From: an uncultured Bacteroidales bacterium
Lineage (GTDB): Bacteria > Bacteroidota > Bacteroidia > Bacteroidales > Paludibacteraceae
Assembly: GCA_902769535.1 (NCBI GenBank)
Contig: CACXPH010000006.1
Location: 1 to 64,000, forward strand
DNA length: 64,000 bases
Direction of reading: 5' to 3'
Each line of letters opens with the position of its first letter. Position 1 is the first letter of the stretch. Made by a program: the position numbers and the translations under genes. The notes beneath the pieces were generated by a model. It worked only from the letters and a program-made list of their open reading frames with translations, did not search any database and was not told where the DNA came from. Below, one piece after another: positions 34,375-41,888 of this stretch.

Positions 34375-34764
34375 ATGGCAGTAGTAGAGTATGCAGATGC
34401 AATCAAGACGGTGAGCGGAGCGCTCACGAAGATCAACAAGAAGAGTCCTCATGCGAAGGACCAGAAGATGGTGCTGGGTACGCACCGAAAGGCAGCGACG
34501 AGTAATCCGAACTGTTCCCGTATTTATTTGCGCGGTTTGAGTTCGGTGAGCTATCCGGTTTCGCAGACGGAGGACGCGATCAACGCACGTCTCCGCTTCG
34601 GCGCAGTTTCGGCAGCGGTGAAGGCGCGTCGTAAAGACCTGAGCCATATGGCACAGGATCTGCAAGCGTTCAATGCGCAGAAAGACTCGCCAACCGGCAA
34701 GAAGACCATGACGGCGTACCTGTGGTATGTGTGTGGTCAGGCGTACGATGCGCAGCAGGGCTGA
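34375..34764 (+). CDS. Hypothetical basic protein, small-gene island
   Basis: A 129-residue basic cytosolic protein (VVEYADAIKTVSGALTKINK; KMVLGTHRKAATSNPNCSRI). It looks helical and could bind nucleic acid, but I do not recognise it. It ends the island; a REP-like element and a terminator follow directly. Confidence 0.6.
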   Translation: MAVVEYADAIKTVSGALTKINKKSPHAKDQKMVLGTHRKAATSNPNCSRIYLRGLSSVSYPVSQTEDAINARLRFGAVSAAVKARRKDLSHMAQDLQAFNAQKDSPTGKKTMTAYLWYVCGQAYDAQQG

Positions 34765-34766
34765 TG

Positions 34767-34821
34767 CCCTTCTAGGCGGAACGGACATGGTCTTCCTCCC
34801 GCTTCAACGGGAGGACGCTCC
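34767..34821 (-). repeat. REP-like stem-loop element, copy 2
   Basis: Plus-strand reading: CCCTTCTAGGCGGA, a spacer, the stem-loop CTCCCGCTTCAACGGGAG, then GACGCTCC. It begins three bases after the preceding stop codon. Confidence 0.75.
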
Positions 34822-34823
34822 GG

Positions 34824-34845
34824 GGCAGCTACGGCTGCTCTTTTT
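34824..34845 (+). terminator. Rho-independent terminator
   Basis: GGCAGC-TACG-GCTGCT followed by a T run; ends the small-gene island. Confidence 0.7.
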
Positions 34846-34907
34846 GTTCTTTTTGCAGGAAAAACAGCGGAAAAAGTAGCGATTTGTTTGAATTTATCGT
34901 AAAACTC

Positions 34908-34938
34908 TTGCATAATTCAAAAAATAATACTAACTTTG
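34908..34938 (+). promoter_or_regulatory. Promoter of the envelope protease operon
   Basis: TTG (34908-34910) and TAACTTTG (34931-34938) with 20 bases between; 23 bases before the trypsin-like gene. I find no second clear promoter before 47603. Confidence 0.75.
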
Positions 34939-34961
34939 CGGCCAAATAGTGCTTAACAGCT

Positions 34962-36104
34962 ATGAAGCGTACAGTTTTTCTGCTTATTTTCTCTCTATGC
35001 GCCGTAATCGGAGCGTATAGTCAATATCCTTATGAGTCTTCTCAACCTTCCGAATGGTCCGGTACGGGCTGGATGCTGAACAAGGGTTATGTCGTGACGA
35101 ACCACCATGTGGCTGAGAACGCCCGGACGATACGGTTGAAGTTCATGCAAGGCGACAGTCTCGTGCAGTACAGCGGTGAAACGGTGGTGATGGACGAAGA
35201 GAACGATCTGGCTATCATCAAGATAAACGACCCTTCGTTCAAGGGTTTCGGTGCACTTCCATATGCCGTGAAGACTTCGCTGGCGGAGGTAGGCGAGAGC
35301 GTGTTCGTCTTAGGTTATCCGTTGATCACGACCATGGGCGACGAGATCAAGCTCACGACGGGTATCATCTCTTCGCACTCCGGTTATGAAGGCAACCGAT
35401 CTCAATATCAGATCTCTGCGCCTGTTCAGCCGGGTAACAGTGGCGGTCCGTTGTTCGACGACCAAGGTAACGTAGTGGGTATCGTCAATGCCAAGCATGC
35501 CGGAGCGGAGAACGTGAGTTATGCGGTCAAGGCGCAACACCTGCAGGACCTGGTGAACCGCCTGCCGGACAAGGCGGGTGTGCTCCCGACGAGCAACACG
35601 ATCTCGGGTCTTAACCTGCCGCAGAAAGTGAAGAAAGTGAAAGGGCTCGTATGCTTCATCTATTGCTCCACGCGTGGCGAGACGCCGCGTTCATCGCAAC
35701 CCAGATACGGTGCGCCGGATGTACCGCAAGGCGATAAGGTGATCGTCAGCCCGTACGTGGACAATGCCCGCACGGAGAACGCACGTATCACCAAGATCAC
35801 GCTGACCGACAAAGAGACGATCGTCGAAATGACGTACAACAACGAGTTGAGCAGTGGCGGTTATGTAGAGTGGATCCAGATAGCGCAAGCTACGACCATC
35901 GAGACCGATGATCAGGAATACACGATGAAACGTGCGGAAGGTATTGCCATCGCGCCGAACAAGACCTATTTCACGCGAAACGGCGAGACGAAGACGTTCC
36001 GACTCATCTTCCCTGCCATCCCCAAAGGTACGACGTCCATCAATCTCGTCGAACCCGGAGAGTACGGATGGCGATTCTATGGCATTTCCCTCAAAGAATA
36101 TTGA
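34962..36104 (+). CDS. Exported trypsin-like serine protease
   Basis: A 380-residue protein with a signal peptide (cleavage after GAYSQ). Residues 30-205 form an S1-type domain like HtrA/Do: H49 in TNHHVAE, D82 in ENDLAIIKI and S160 in GNSGGPLF complete the triad. No PDZ domain follows; the C-terminal half (residues about 220-380) is a beta-rich domain (NNELSSGGYVEWIQ; FRLIFPAIPKGTTSINLVEP) that may bind a partner. It leads an operon with an ECF sigma factor three bases downstream, which suggests envelope sensing or self-control of the pathway. Confidence 0.88.
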   Translation: MKRTVFLLIFSLCAVIGAYSQYPYESSQPSEWSGTGWMLNKGYVVTNHHVAENARTIRLKFMQGDSLVQYSGETVVMDEENDLAIIKINDPSFKGFGALPYAVKTSLAEVGESVFVLGYPLITTMGDEIKLTTGIISSHSGYEGNRSQYQISAPVQPGNSGGPLFDDQGNVVGIVNAKHAGAENVSYAVKAQHLQDLVNRLPDKAGVLPTSNTISGLNLPQKVKKVKGLVCFIYCSTRGETPRSSQPRYGAPDVPQGDKVIVSPYVDNARTENARITKITLTDKETIVEMTYNNELSSGGYVEWIQIAQATTIETDDQEYTMKRAEGIAIAPNKTYFTRNGETKTFRLIFPAIPKGTTSINLVEPGEYGWRFYGISLKEY

Positions 36105-36107
36105 CGC

Positions 36108-36662
36108 ATGACGGATGTCGAGTACATACGCGCCTTTCGGGCGGATAACCAAGCGGTCATTACCCGTTTCTACAACGAGTACCGGTCGGTTTTTGTGCGC
36201 GACATCGGTAAGTTCTATCATATACTGAATACCGAATTGATGGCGGAGATCTATCAGGAGACCGTCATTCGCGTATGGCGTAACATCGCTACGGACAAAC
36301 TGACCGAGCAGAACCTGACCACCTCGCTGGCGGGTTACTTGTTCAGTGTCGGCAAGTACGTGGCGCAGGAGAAATTCCGCGAGGCGAACAGAGAGCCGCT
36401 GACGGACAATGAAGAGACGGGGCTGAGGGCTGCTGCACCGTTATGGGAAGAAGAGACCGAACAGGAGAAAGCGGTTCGCAAAGCGGTCTATGCGATGGGA
36501 GAACCCTGTGCACCCTTGCTGTTGCATTTCTATTGGGACAAGATGTCGTGGGAAGCCATCGCGCAACAACTGCATTACAAGGATGCGGAAAGTGCCAAAA
36601 CGCAAAAATATAAATGCATGCAGAAATTAAAAGGTTACTTTTCGCATGCAAATGTCATATAG
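36108..36662 (+). CDS. ECF-type RNA polymerase sigma factor
   Basis: A 184-residue sigma-70 family protein with region 2 (RFYNEYRSVFVRDI, and ELMAEIYQETVIRVWRNI) and region 4 (PLLLHFYWDKMSWEAIAQQL then KDAESAKTQKYKCMQKL). It would direct RNA polymerase to its own regulon, probably including this operon. Three bases after the protease stop. Unlike FecI-type factors it has no TonB receptor or FecR gene beside it; a membrane TPR protein is in the anti-sigma position. Confidence 0.9.
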   Translation: MTDVEYIRAFRADNQAVITRFYNEYRSVFVRDIGKFYHILNTELMAEIYQETVIRVWRNIATDKLTEQNLTTSLAGYLFSVGKYVAQEKFREANREPLTDNEETGLRAAAPLWEEETEQEKAVRKAVYAMGEPCAPLLLHFYWDKMSWEAIAQQLHYKDAESAKTQKYKCMQKLKGYFSHANVI

Positions 36663-36679
36663 TAGTAAAAAGACCCGGA

Positions 36680-37201
36680 ATGGAGTTGGAGCAAGACATA
36701 GAATTGGCGATTCGTGAGCGAGGTTTGCGCGAGATGCTGGTGCGTGAAGAGGCGCGTGTCCGTCAGGCGGTTCACCGGCGCACGGTACGCAGATGGGCAC
36801 TCGGCGGAAGTGGCACGTTAGCCGTTGCAGCGATTCTGGTGCTGGCCGTTATTCTGGTTCCGACGATCAAAACGATGCACCAATATAGCACGCAGTATGT
36901 GGCAAGCATCGAGACCGAAGCGTTCCGAGGCGGTGACGAGATGAGTATGAAGCTCTGTGAGGCGATGGTCAAGATGAAACGGGGTCAGTGGGTGGAAGCC
37001 GAACGGATAGCAGACACGCTGCTGGAGCAGACCGCTGATTCGGAGGACGAAGAGGACATAGACATCCGCCAGAGCGCCGAATGGATCAAAGCCCTCTGCC
37101 TCATGCATAACGGCAAGATCTTCTCCGCACGAAAACTGCTGAAACGTATCGCTGCCGGTGACAGTTATTACAGTCCGCTCGCTGAAGAGCTATTGAGATA
37201 A
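36680..37201 (+). CDS. Single-pass membrane TPR protein in the anti-sigma position
   Basis: A 173-residue protein. Residues 1-40 are cytosolic and charged (ELAIRERGLREMLVREEARV), then one membrane helix (about 41-62), then a periplasmic part with two TPR-like helix pairs (MKRGQWVEAERIADTLLEQ; MHNGKIFSARKLLKRIAAG). This layout, directly after an ECF sigma factor, fits an anti-sigma factor or sigma partner that senses the periplasm. No zinc-binding ZAS motif is present. The ATG at 36680 follows the sigma stop by 17 bases; an upstream in-frame start would overlap the sigma gene. Confidence 0.65.
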   Translation: MELEQDIELAIRERGLREMLVREEARVRQAVHRRTVRRWALGGSGTLAVAAILVLAVILVPTIKTMHQYSTQYVASIETEAFRGGDEMSMKLCEAMVKMKRGQWVEAERIADTLLEQTADSEDEEDIDIRQSAEWIKALCLMHNGKIFSARKLLKRIAAGDSYYSPLAEELLR

Positions 37202-37270
37202 ACGGTTTTTCAATGTTTCTGCCGCAAAGAAACAGGTAAATCAATTATTAATAATTAAACATTTACACAC

Positions 37271-37972
37271 ATGAAAAAAGTTTTGTTTTTCTCCGCTGTT
37301 GCACTGAGTGCAATCATGATGGTATCGTGCAACAAGCCTGCTGCTCAGACTGAAGAGAAAGAGGCTATCGAGCAACCTGCATCGCAAGAGATGGACGCTA
37401 TCCGCACCGCGCTGGCTCTGGCTCAGTATGGTTACGCTGCTGAATCTCCGGCTGCTCTGATCGAGGCTGCTGACATTCTCGCTTCTACTCCGGTACAACC
37501 GGTAGCCGTTGAGGGTGAGGTAGGTGCACAGAACGAGAACGAAGGTGAGAAGGCTGCAAAGCCAGAGGTTACTGTTGAGCAACTGCTTGCTGACGCTCGC
37601 GCACTGACCGAGGACGCTAACCTGCTGGCTCTGGCTGACAAGGTAGCTGCTAAGGCTGCTGAAAGCGCAGAGGCAACTCGTGGTGCTTACGGTGGTCCGA
37701 AGTATCAACGTGACCGCGTTTACTCTCACAGCTACATTCAGTACGTTCAGGCTTTCTATGCAAGCCAAATCGCTGAGGTATCTGTAGTAGGTGACGGTGA
37801 TACCGACCTCGACCTCTACATCTATGACGAGAACGGTAACCTCATCGTTTCTGACACCGGTTACACCGATCGTTGCTACGTTCGTTGGTGCCCGCGTTGG
37901 ACAGGTAACTTCCTCGTTCGCGTGGTTAACCGCGGTGGTGTTTACAACAACTTCACAATTGCTACTAACTAA
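37271..37972 (+). CDS. Lipoprotein with PPC-like domain
   Basis: A 233-residue lipoprotein (lipobox MMVSC). An Ala/Glu-rich helical part (residues 25-135) is followed by a beta domain with DTDLDLYIYDENGNLIVSD and WTGNFLVRVVNRGGVYNNF, the pattern of bacterial pre-peptidase C-terminal (PPC) domains, found attached to secreted proteases. Here it is a separate protein, so it could dock or inhibit one of the proteases nearby. It is coded with clean, highly used codons, which suggests strong expression. Confidence 0.8.
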   Translation: MKKVLFFSAVALSAIMMVSCNKPAAQTEEKEAIEQPASQEMDAIRTALALAQYGYAAESPAALIEAADILASTPVQPVAVEGEVGAQNENEGEKAAKPEVTVEQLLADARALTEDANLLALADKVAAKAAESAEATRGAYGGPKYQRDRVYSHSYIQYVQAFYASQIAEVSVVGDGDTDLDLYIYDENGNLIVSDTGYTDRCYVRWCPRWTGNFLVRVVNRGGVYNNFTIATN

Positions 37973-37982
37973 TTCTTTTTGT

Positions 37983-38013
37983 CGGCCTGATGGGAAATGC
38001 CTATCAGGCCGGC
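37983..38013 (+). promoter_or_regulatory. Hairpin between the PPC lipoprotein and caspase genes
   Basis: GGCCTGAT-N11-ATCAGGCC with no long T run after it. It could reduce read-through or protect the upstream mRNA end, allowing much more lipoprotein than caspase. Confidence 0.6.
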
Positions 38014-38029
38014 ATGTCTTTTGATGGCT

Positions 38030-38905
38030 ATGAATCGTTCTATTCTTATCTGTGTGTTAGCAACGATGTTGCTGTTGCCAGTGCATGCTACGAAGCGTGC
38101 GCTTATTATCGGTATAGGTGCTTATCCTGAATCCACCGGATGGGCGAAGATCAACGGAGATAAGGATGTAGCTACCGTAGAGCAGATGCTGATCAGCAAA
38201 GGTTTTCTCAAAGCCAACATCGTCAAGTTGAGCAATTCGCAGGCTACAGCCGCCGGTATCAAAGCGGCGCTGGAGACCCTCATTCAGGTATCTGCCAAGA
38301 ACGATTTTGTGTATATTCATTTCTCCGGTCACGGTCAGCGTATCACCGACACGAGCGGAGATGAGACGAGTGGTTATGACGAAGCATGGGTACCCTATGA
38401 CGCGCAATTTGCCTACGAAGAAGGATCGGGTTTGTTCGTCAAGAAAGGCGGTTACCAAGGTCAGAACCATTTAGTGGACGATGAACTCAACGAATACCTC
38501 TACCGCCTGCGTCAGAAAGTGGGACGCGAAGGACAGATCATCGTTATTGCCGATGCATGCCACAGTGGAGGCGGGTCGAGAGCGCTGGATGATGAGGACG
38601 AAGAACCGTTGGTGGTCAGAGGTACACGCGATGATTTCATCATTCCTTCCGCATCCAGAACGCCGCAGGTAGGAGGACATGTTGTGGATTGGATCTTTAT
38701 CAGCGCCTGCAAATCGACCCAGAGTAACTACGAGTACCATGGTACCGGTTCGCTGACCTATGCGTTACAGCAGTTATCGGCGCAGTTTGACCAGCTCTCT
38801 TGTGCGGAGTTACAAGCCCGTTTACGTGCCATCCTGCGGGATATCATTCCTTTCGTGCAGACACCTACCGTGGAGACTCCGACGCCGGACGACACATTCT
38901 TTTGA
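38030..38905 (+). CDS. Exported caspase-family (C14) cysteine protease
   Basis: A 291-residue protein with a signal peptide (MNRSILICVLATMLLLPVHA). The caspase p20 core is plain: KRALIIGIGAYP, the catalytic H101 in HFSGHGQ and C177 in ADACHSGGG, and a later VDWIFISACKSTQ strand. Bacterial metacaspase-like enzymes usually cut after Arg or Lys. Start could also be the ATG at 38024, two codons earlier. The short arginine-rich protein encoded five bases downstream is a plausible substrate or inhibitor. Confidence 0.9.
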   Translation: MNRSILICVLATMLLLPVHATKRALIIGIGAYPESTGWAKINGDKDVATVEQMLISKGFLKANIVKLSNSQATAAGIKAALETLIQVSAKNDFVYIHFSGHGQRITDTSGDETSGYDEAWVPYDAQFAYEEGSGLFVKKGGYQGQNHLVDDELNEYLYRLRQKVGREGQIIVIADACHSGGGSRALDDEDEEPLVVRGTRDDFIIPSASRTPQVGGHVVDWIFISACKSTQSNYEYHGTGSLTYALQQLSAQFDQLSCAELQARLRAILRDIIPFVQTPTVETPTPDDTFF

Positions 38906-38910
38906 TAACC

Positions 38911-39336
38911 ATGCGACGCGCCTTGTGTATATATACATTGGGTTTCTTGGCTGCATTTCTATGCGCAGGATGTATATGGGCACAAAGCGCCAAAACGGAG
39001 ACTTCTGCCCGAAAAGCGGCTAAGTATGTAGCCCAAAAACTCTGCAAAGAGCACAAAGGGGAAGAGTTGTTGGATGACCTGGAAGAGATGATGGCCGGCC
39101 TGATGTTAGCCTGCACCCTTCCACCGGAGCCTATCGATCTCGAAGAAGAAGAACAAAATCCTGATTCCGACGACCAGAATGCCACACGGCGTGACCGACG
39201 AAACCGCAGACAGCGGGACAAGCAGCGTCGTGACCGACAGCGAGACAAACGGTCTTCCCGAACCGACTCACGCCGCGTTCGCACGCGGTACAGAACGCGT
39301 AGAAGGACGGAAGACGACAACGAATCAGCCGCATGA
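38911..39336 (+). CDS. Small exported arginine-rich protein
   Basis: A 141-residue protein with a hydrophobic leader and a Cys in LCAGC (possible lipobox, otherwise cleavage after IWAQ). Then a helical segment (ARKAAKYVAQKLCKEHKGEE), an acidic block (DLEEEEQNPDSDD) and a tail of about 45 residues that is almost half arginine (RRDRRNRRQRDKQRRDRQRD). Not recognised. The tail would be cut at many places by a trypsin-like protease or metacaspase; both are made in the same operon. The ATG at 38911 is five bases after the caspase stop, and the stop overlaps the next ATG. Confidence 0.7.
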   Translation: MRRALCIYTLGFLAAFLCAGCIWAQSAKTETSARKAAKYVAQKLCKEHKGEELLDDLEEMMAGLMLACTLPPEPIDLEEEEQNPDSDDQNATRRDRRNRRQRDKQRRDRQRDKRSSRTDSRRVRTRYRTRRRTEDDNESAA

Positions 39337-41873
39337 AAACCCTTCTGTTATCCATACTGATTTCTTCTATGTCCATGGCCGACTCGCTGCTCGACCAGGC
39401 CGTCCTTTGGCAGGATCAGGCGATGCACGAGCAAGCTTTGGCGCAATGCGAGCAACTCTTAGCCGCAGCGGACTCGTCAGGCTATACGGATGCGGAATGG
39501 AAAGTGTCGGTGCTCCAAACGATCATTACCTCCCTTGATGAGTTGGGTCGCTACGATGAGGCTATCTATTACTGCAAGCAGATCGTGGCGATGGGTGCGG
39601 ACGTGCCGCCGGATGAACGCGCGTACGCGCAGGCGGACATGGCTTCTTTCTATGTGCTGATAGGCCATCTGCCGCAAGCTACCCGAACCGCTTTCGAGGC
39701 CATCAAAACCGCCAAACAGTATATTGCTACCAATAACTCAAAGTGGTTAGCGGCTCGCGATTATGACGCGTTCGCAGAAGGCGCGCAATTGATGGAATAC
39801 GTCGTTCGGCAATGTTTCACCGCTTTGTCCGAAGGTTATGTGGCGGCAGACGAAGCATCTCAAGCCATGCTGGTGGCAGAGTTTGATGTTCCTGCCTTCA
39901 AGCAACTCTTCCGTACCTCCTATGAGCAAGTATCGGTCATGGCTGATAAAGCCGCTGCAGGTTCGGCGCTCTATCGTATGCTGTGCAGTCAGCAGCAGTC
40001 CTATGGCGCCATGCTATGCGAAGCCATTCTGTTGGAGGCGGATTTTGCGCCGACCGAACAAGACAAGCGCGCTATCTTGGGTCAGATAGCCGGCTTGAAT
40101 CCTACCTTACCTGACTATGAACTGCGTGCCGATGTGCGTATTGCGGCATCGTTTGCGCAAGAAGAGAAATACGACAGCGCGCAGGTCTATTGGGAGAGAG
40201 TCGCGCAGATGGACTCGCTTCAGACCTATGCCGCTGTGATTGAAGAGAATAAAGCCTGGACGGCCGTGCAACACAGGGATTGGACGCATGCCCTGCCATG
40301 GCTCCGGCAATCGCTGCAAGACAAACGTCAGAATCTGAAAAGCGAGTTCTTGTGGCTCAGCGCACGTTCCAGACAACGGACGTGGTTGACAAACTACGCA
40401 TGGTATTTTGCCCAGAATATATCCCTCTGTGCCCTTGCCGAGCACCCGGACGAAGTCAATGCCTTTATCTATGACAACGTACTGCTCGAGAAGGGTATTC
40501 TGCTATCTACCGAAACGGAACTGGAGATGCTCTTGCAGGAAACGGGAGGCAGAGCGGTGTTAGACAGTCTGCACGCATTGCGTCATATACGGCATCAGTT
40601 GTATCTGTCGGAAAAGGACCAAACCGTTCATCCGGATACTCTTGCCGCTCGCAAACGGGCTGCAGCCAATCTGGAATTGCATATCCTCCGAGCCTGTCAC
40701 AATGTAGGGGATTTCACGCGACTGCTGGACTTGACCTGGCAGGATGTCCAAGCCCGATTAAAGGACCATGAGACGGTGGTGGAGTTCATCCAGACCGAAG
40801 ACGCCGACAACGAGCGCTGGATGCAAGCCCTTGTGCTGCGCAAAGGATGGTCATACCCGAAACTGCTGACCGTCGGAAAAGCTAAAGAGGTGGAGCAATG
40901 GTGTGCGTCCAACACCCTCTATGAGAACAAAGAAACTACCCGTCGCATATGGCAACCGATTATAGAAACGGCGAGCATACAAGCCGGTCAGACGGTCTAT
41001 TTCTCGCCGGACGGTATTTTCTATCTGACCGGCATCGAATACCTGCCTGTAGATACAACAACCCTCTTTGACCGCTATAACATGGTTCGTCTCTCCTCTT
41101 CACGCGAGCTGTGCCGGCAAACGCAGGCGAATCCGGAGGAACAAACCATCCTCTATGGAGGTGTGATCTATGCGGATGACGAGAACGACCGACGAATCGA
41201 TTACCTCTCTTCTACCTTGGACGAGGTGCAGCAGATCGATTCGATCATACCGCACAGTGCGCTCTATACCGGATTGGAGGCTACCGAAGAGTCGTTCAAA
41301 GACCTGTCCGGACATTCTCCGCAAACGCTTCATATGGCAACACACGGCTTCTATCTGAAGAACAAAAAAGCACAATCCATGATGCAGAAGAATGTGCAGT
41401 TCGTGCGTCTGACGGAGCGGCAACGGATCAATATCGAAGATTATGCATTGGCGCGCTGCGGCTTGCTCATGGCGCATTCGTCTTCTTCGTATTCGGGAGA
41501 CTCGATCTCCACCACGCGGGACGACGGTGTCTTGACCGCCAAAGAGATTGCCGCTTTGGATCTGCACAAGACCGAACTGGTCGTTCTATCCGCCTGCAAA
41601 TCCGGACTTGGAGACATCACCGTGGACGGTATAGCGGGTCTGCAGCGCGGTTTCAAGAAAGCAGGCGTACAAGCAATGCTGATGACCTTATGGCCCATTG
41701 ACGATACGGCCAGCAAGATTTTTATGTACGCCTTCTATCAGAGTCTTGTTGCAGGCCAAACCAAGCAAGCGGCCTTACGGCATGCCCAGCAGACACTGCG
41801 CGCGATGGAGGAGTATAACTATCCGCGTTATTGGGCTGCGTTTGTACTGTTGGACGCTATTCCTAAAGAATAA
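39333..41873 (+). CDS. Exported TPR-CHAT protease-like protein
   Basis: An 846-residue protein with a signal peptide (MKTLLLSILISSMSMA). Residues about 20-350 are helical TPR-like repeats (less regular than in the homologue at 26265). The C-terminal CHAT domain has H671 in HMATHGFYL and C755 in LSACKSG, followed by the RGFKKAGVQAMLMTLWPIDD block. Its ATG overlaps the stop of the arginine-rich protein by four bases. CHAT domains are Cys proteases regulated by their partner domains. Confidence 0.88.
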   Translation: MKTLLLSILISSMSMADSLLDQAVLWQDQAMHEQALAQCEQLLAAADSSGYTDAEWKVSVLQTIITSLDELGRYDEAIYYCKQIVAMGADVPPDERAYAQADMASFYVLIGHLPQATRTAFEAIKTAKQYIATNNSKWLAARDYDAFAEGAQLMEYVVRQCFTALSEGYVAADEASQAMLVAEFDVPAFKQLFRTSYEQVSVMADKAAAGSALYRMLCSQQQSYGAMLCEAILLEADFAPTEQDKRAILGQIAGLNPTLPDYELRADVRIAASFAQEEKYDSAQVYWERVAQMDSLQTYAAVIEENKAWTAVQHRDWTHALPWLRQSLQDKRQNLKSEFLWLSARSRQRTWLTNYAWYFAQNISLCALAEHPDEVNAFIYDNVLLEKGILLSTETELEMLLQETGGRAVLDSLHALRHIRHQLYLSEKDQTVHPDTLAARKRAAANLELHILRACHNVGDFTRLLDLTWQDVQARLKDHETVVEFIQTEDADNERWMQALVLRKGWSYPKLLTVGKAKEVEQWCASNTLYENKETTRRIWQPIIETASIQAGQTVYFSPDGIFYLTGIEYLPVDTTTLFDRYNMVRLSSSRELCRQTQANPEEQTILYGGVIYADDENDRRIDYLSSTLDEVQQIDSIIPHSALYTGLEATEESFKDLSGHSPQTLHMATHGFYLKNKKAQSMMQKNVQFVRLTERQRINIEDYALARCGLLMAHSSSSYSGDSISTTRDDGVLTAKEIAALDLHKTELVVLSACKSGLGDITVDGIAGLQRGFKKAGVQAMLMTLWPIDDTASKIFMYAFYQSLVAGQTKQAALRHAQQTLRAMEEYNYPRYWAAFVLLDAIPKE

Positions 41874-41888
41874 AATATGATCCTATAC

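Noticed and set aside
31632-34764. Complete prophage
   Set aside because: No integrase, terminase, capsid or tail genes are recognisable; only small unknown genes are present.
36108-36662. FecI-type iron-uptake sigma system
   Set aside because: No FecR-type anti-sigma and no TonB-dependent receptor gene follows; the neighbours are proteases.
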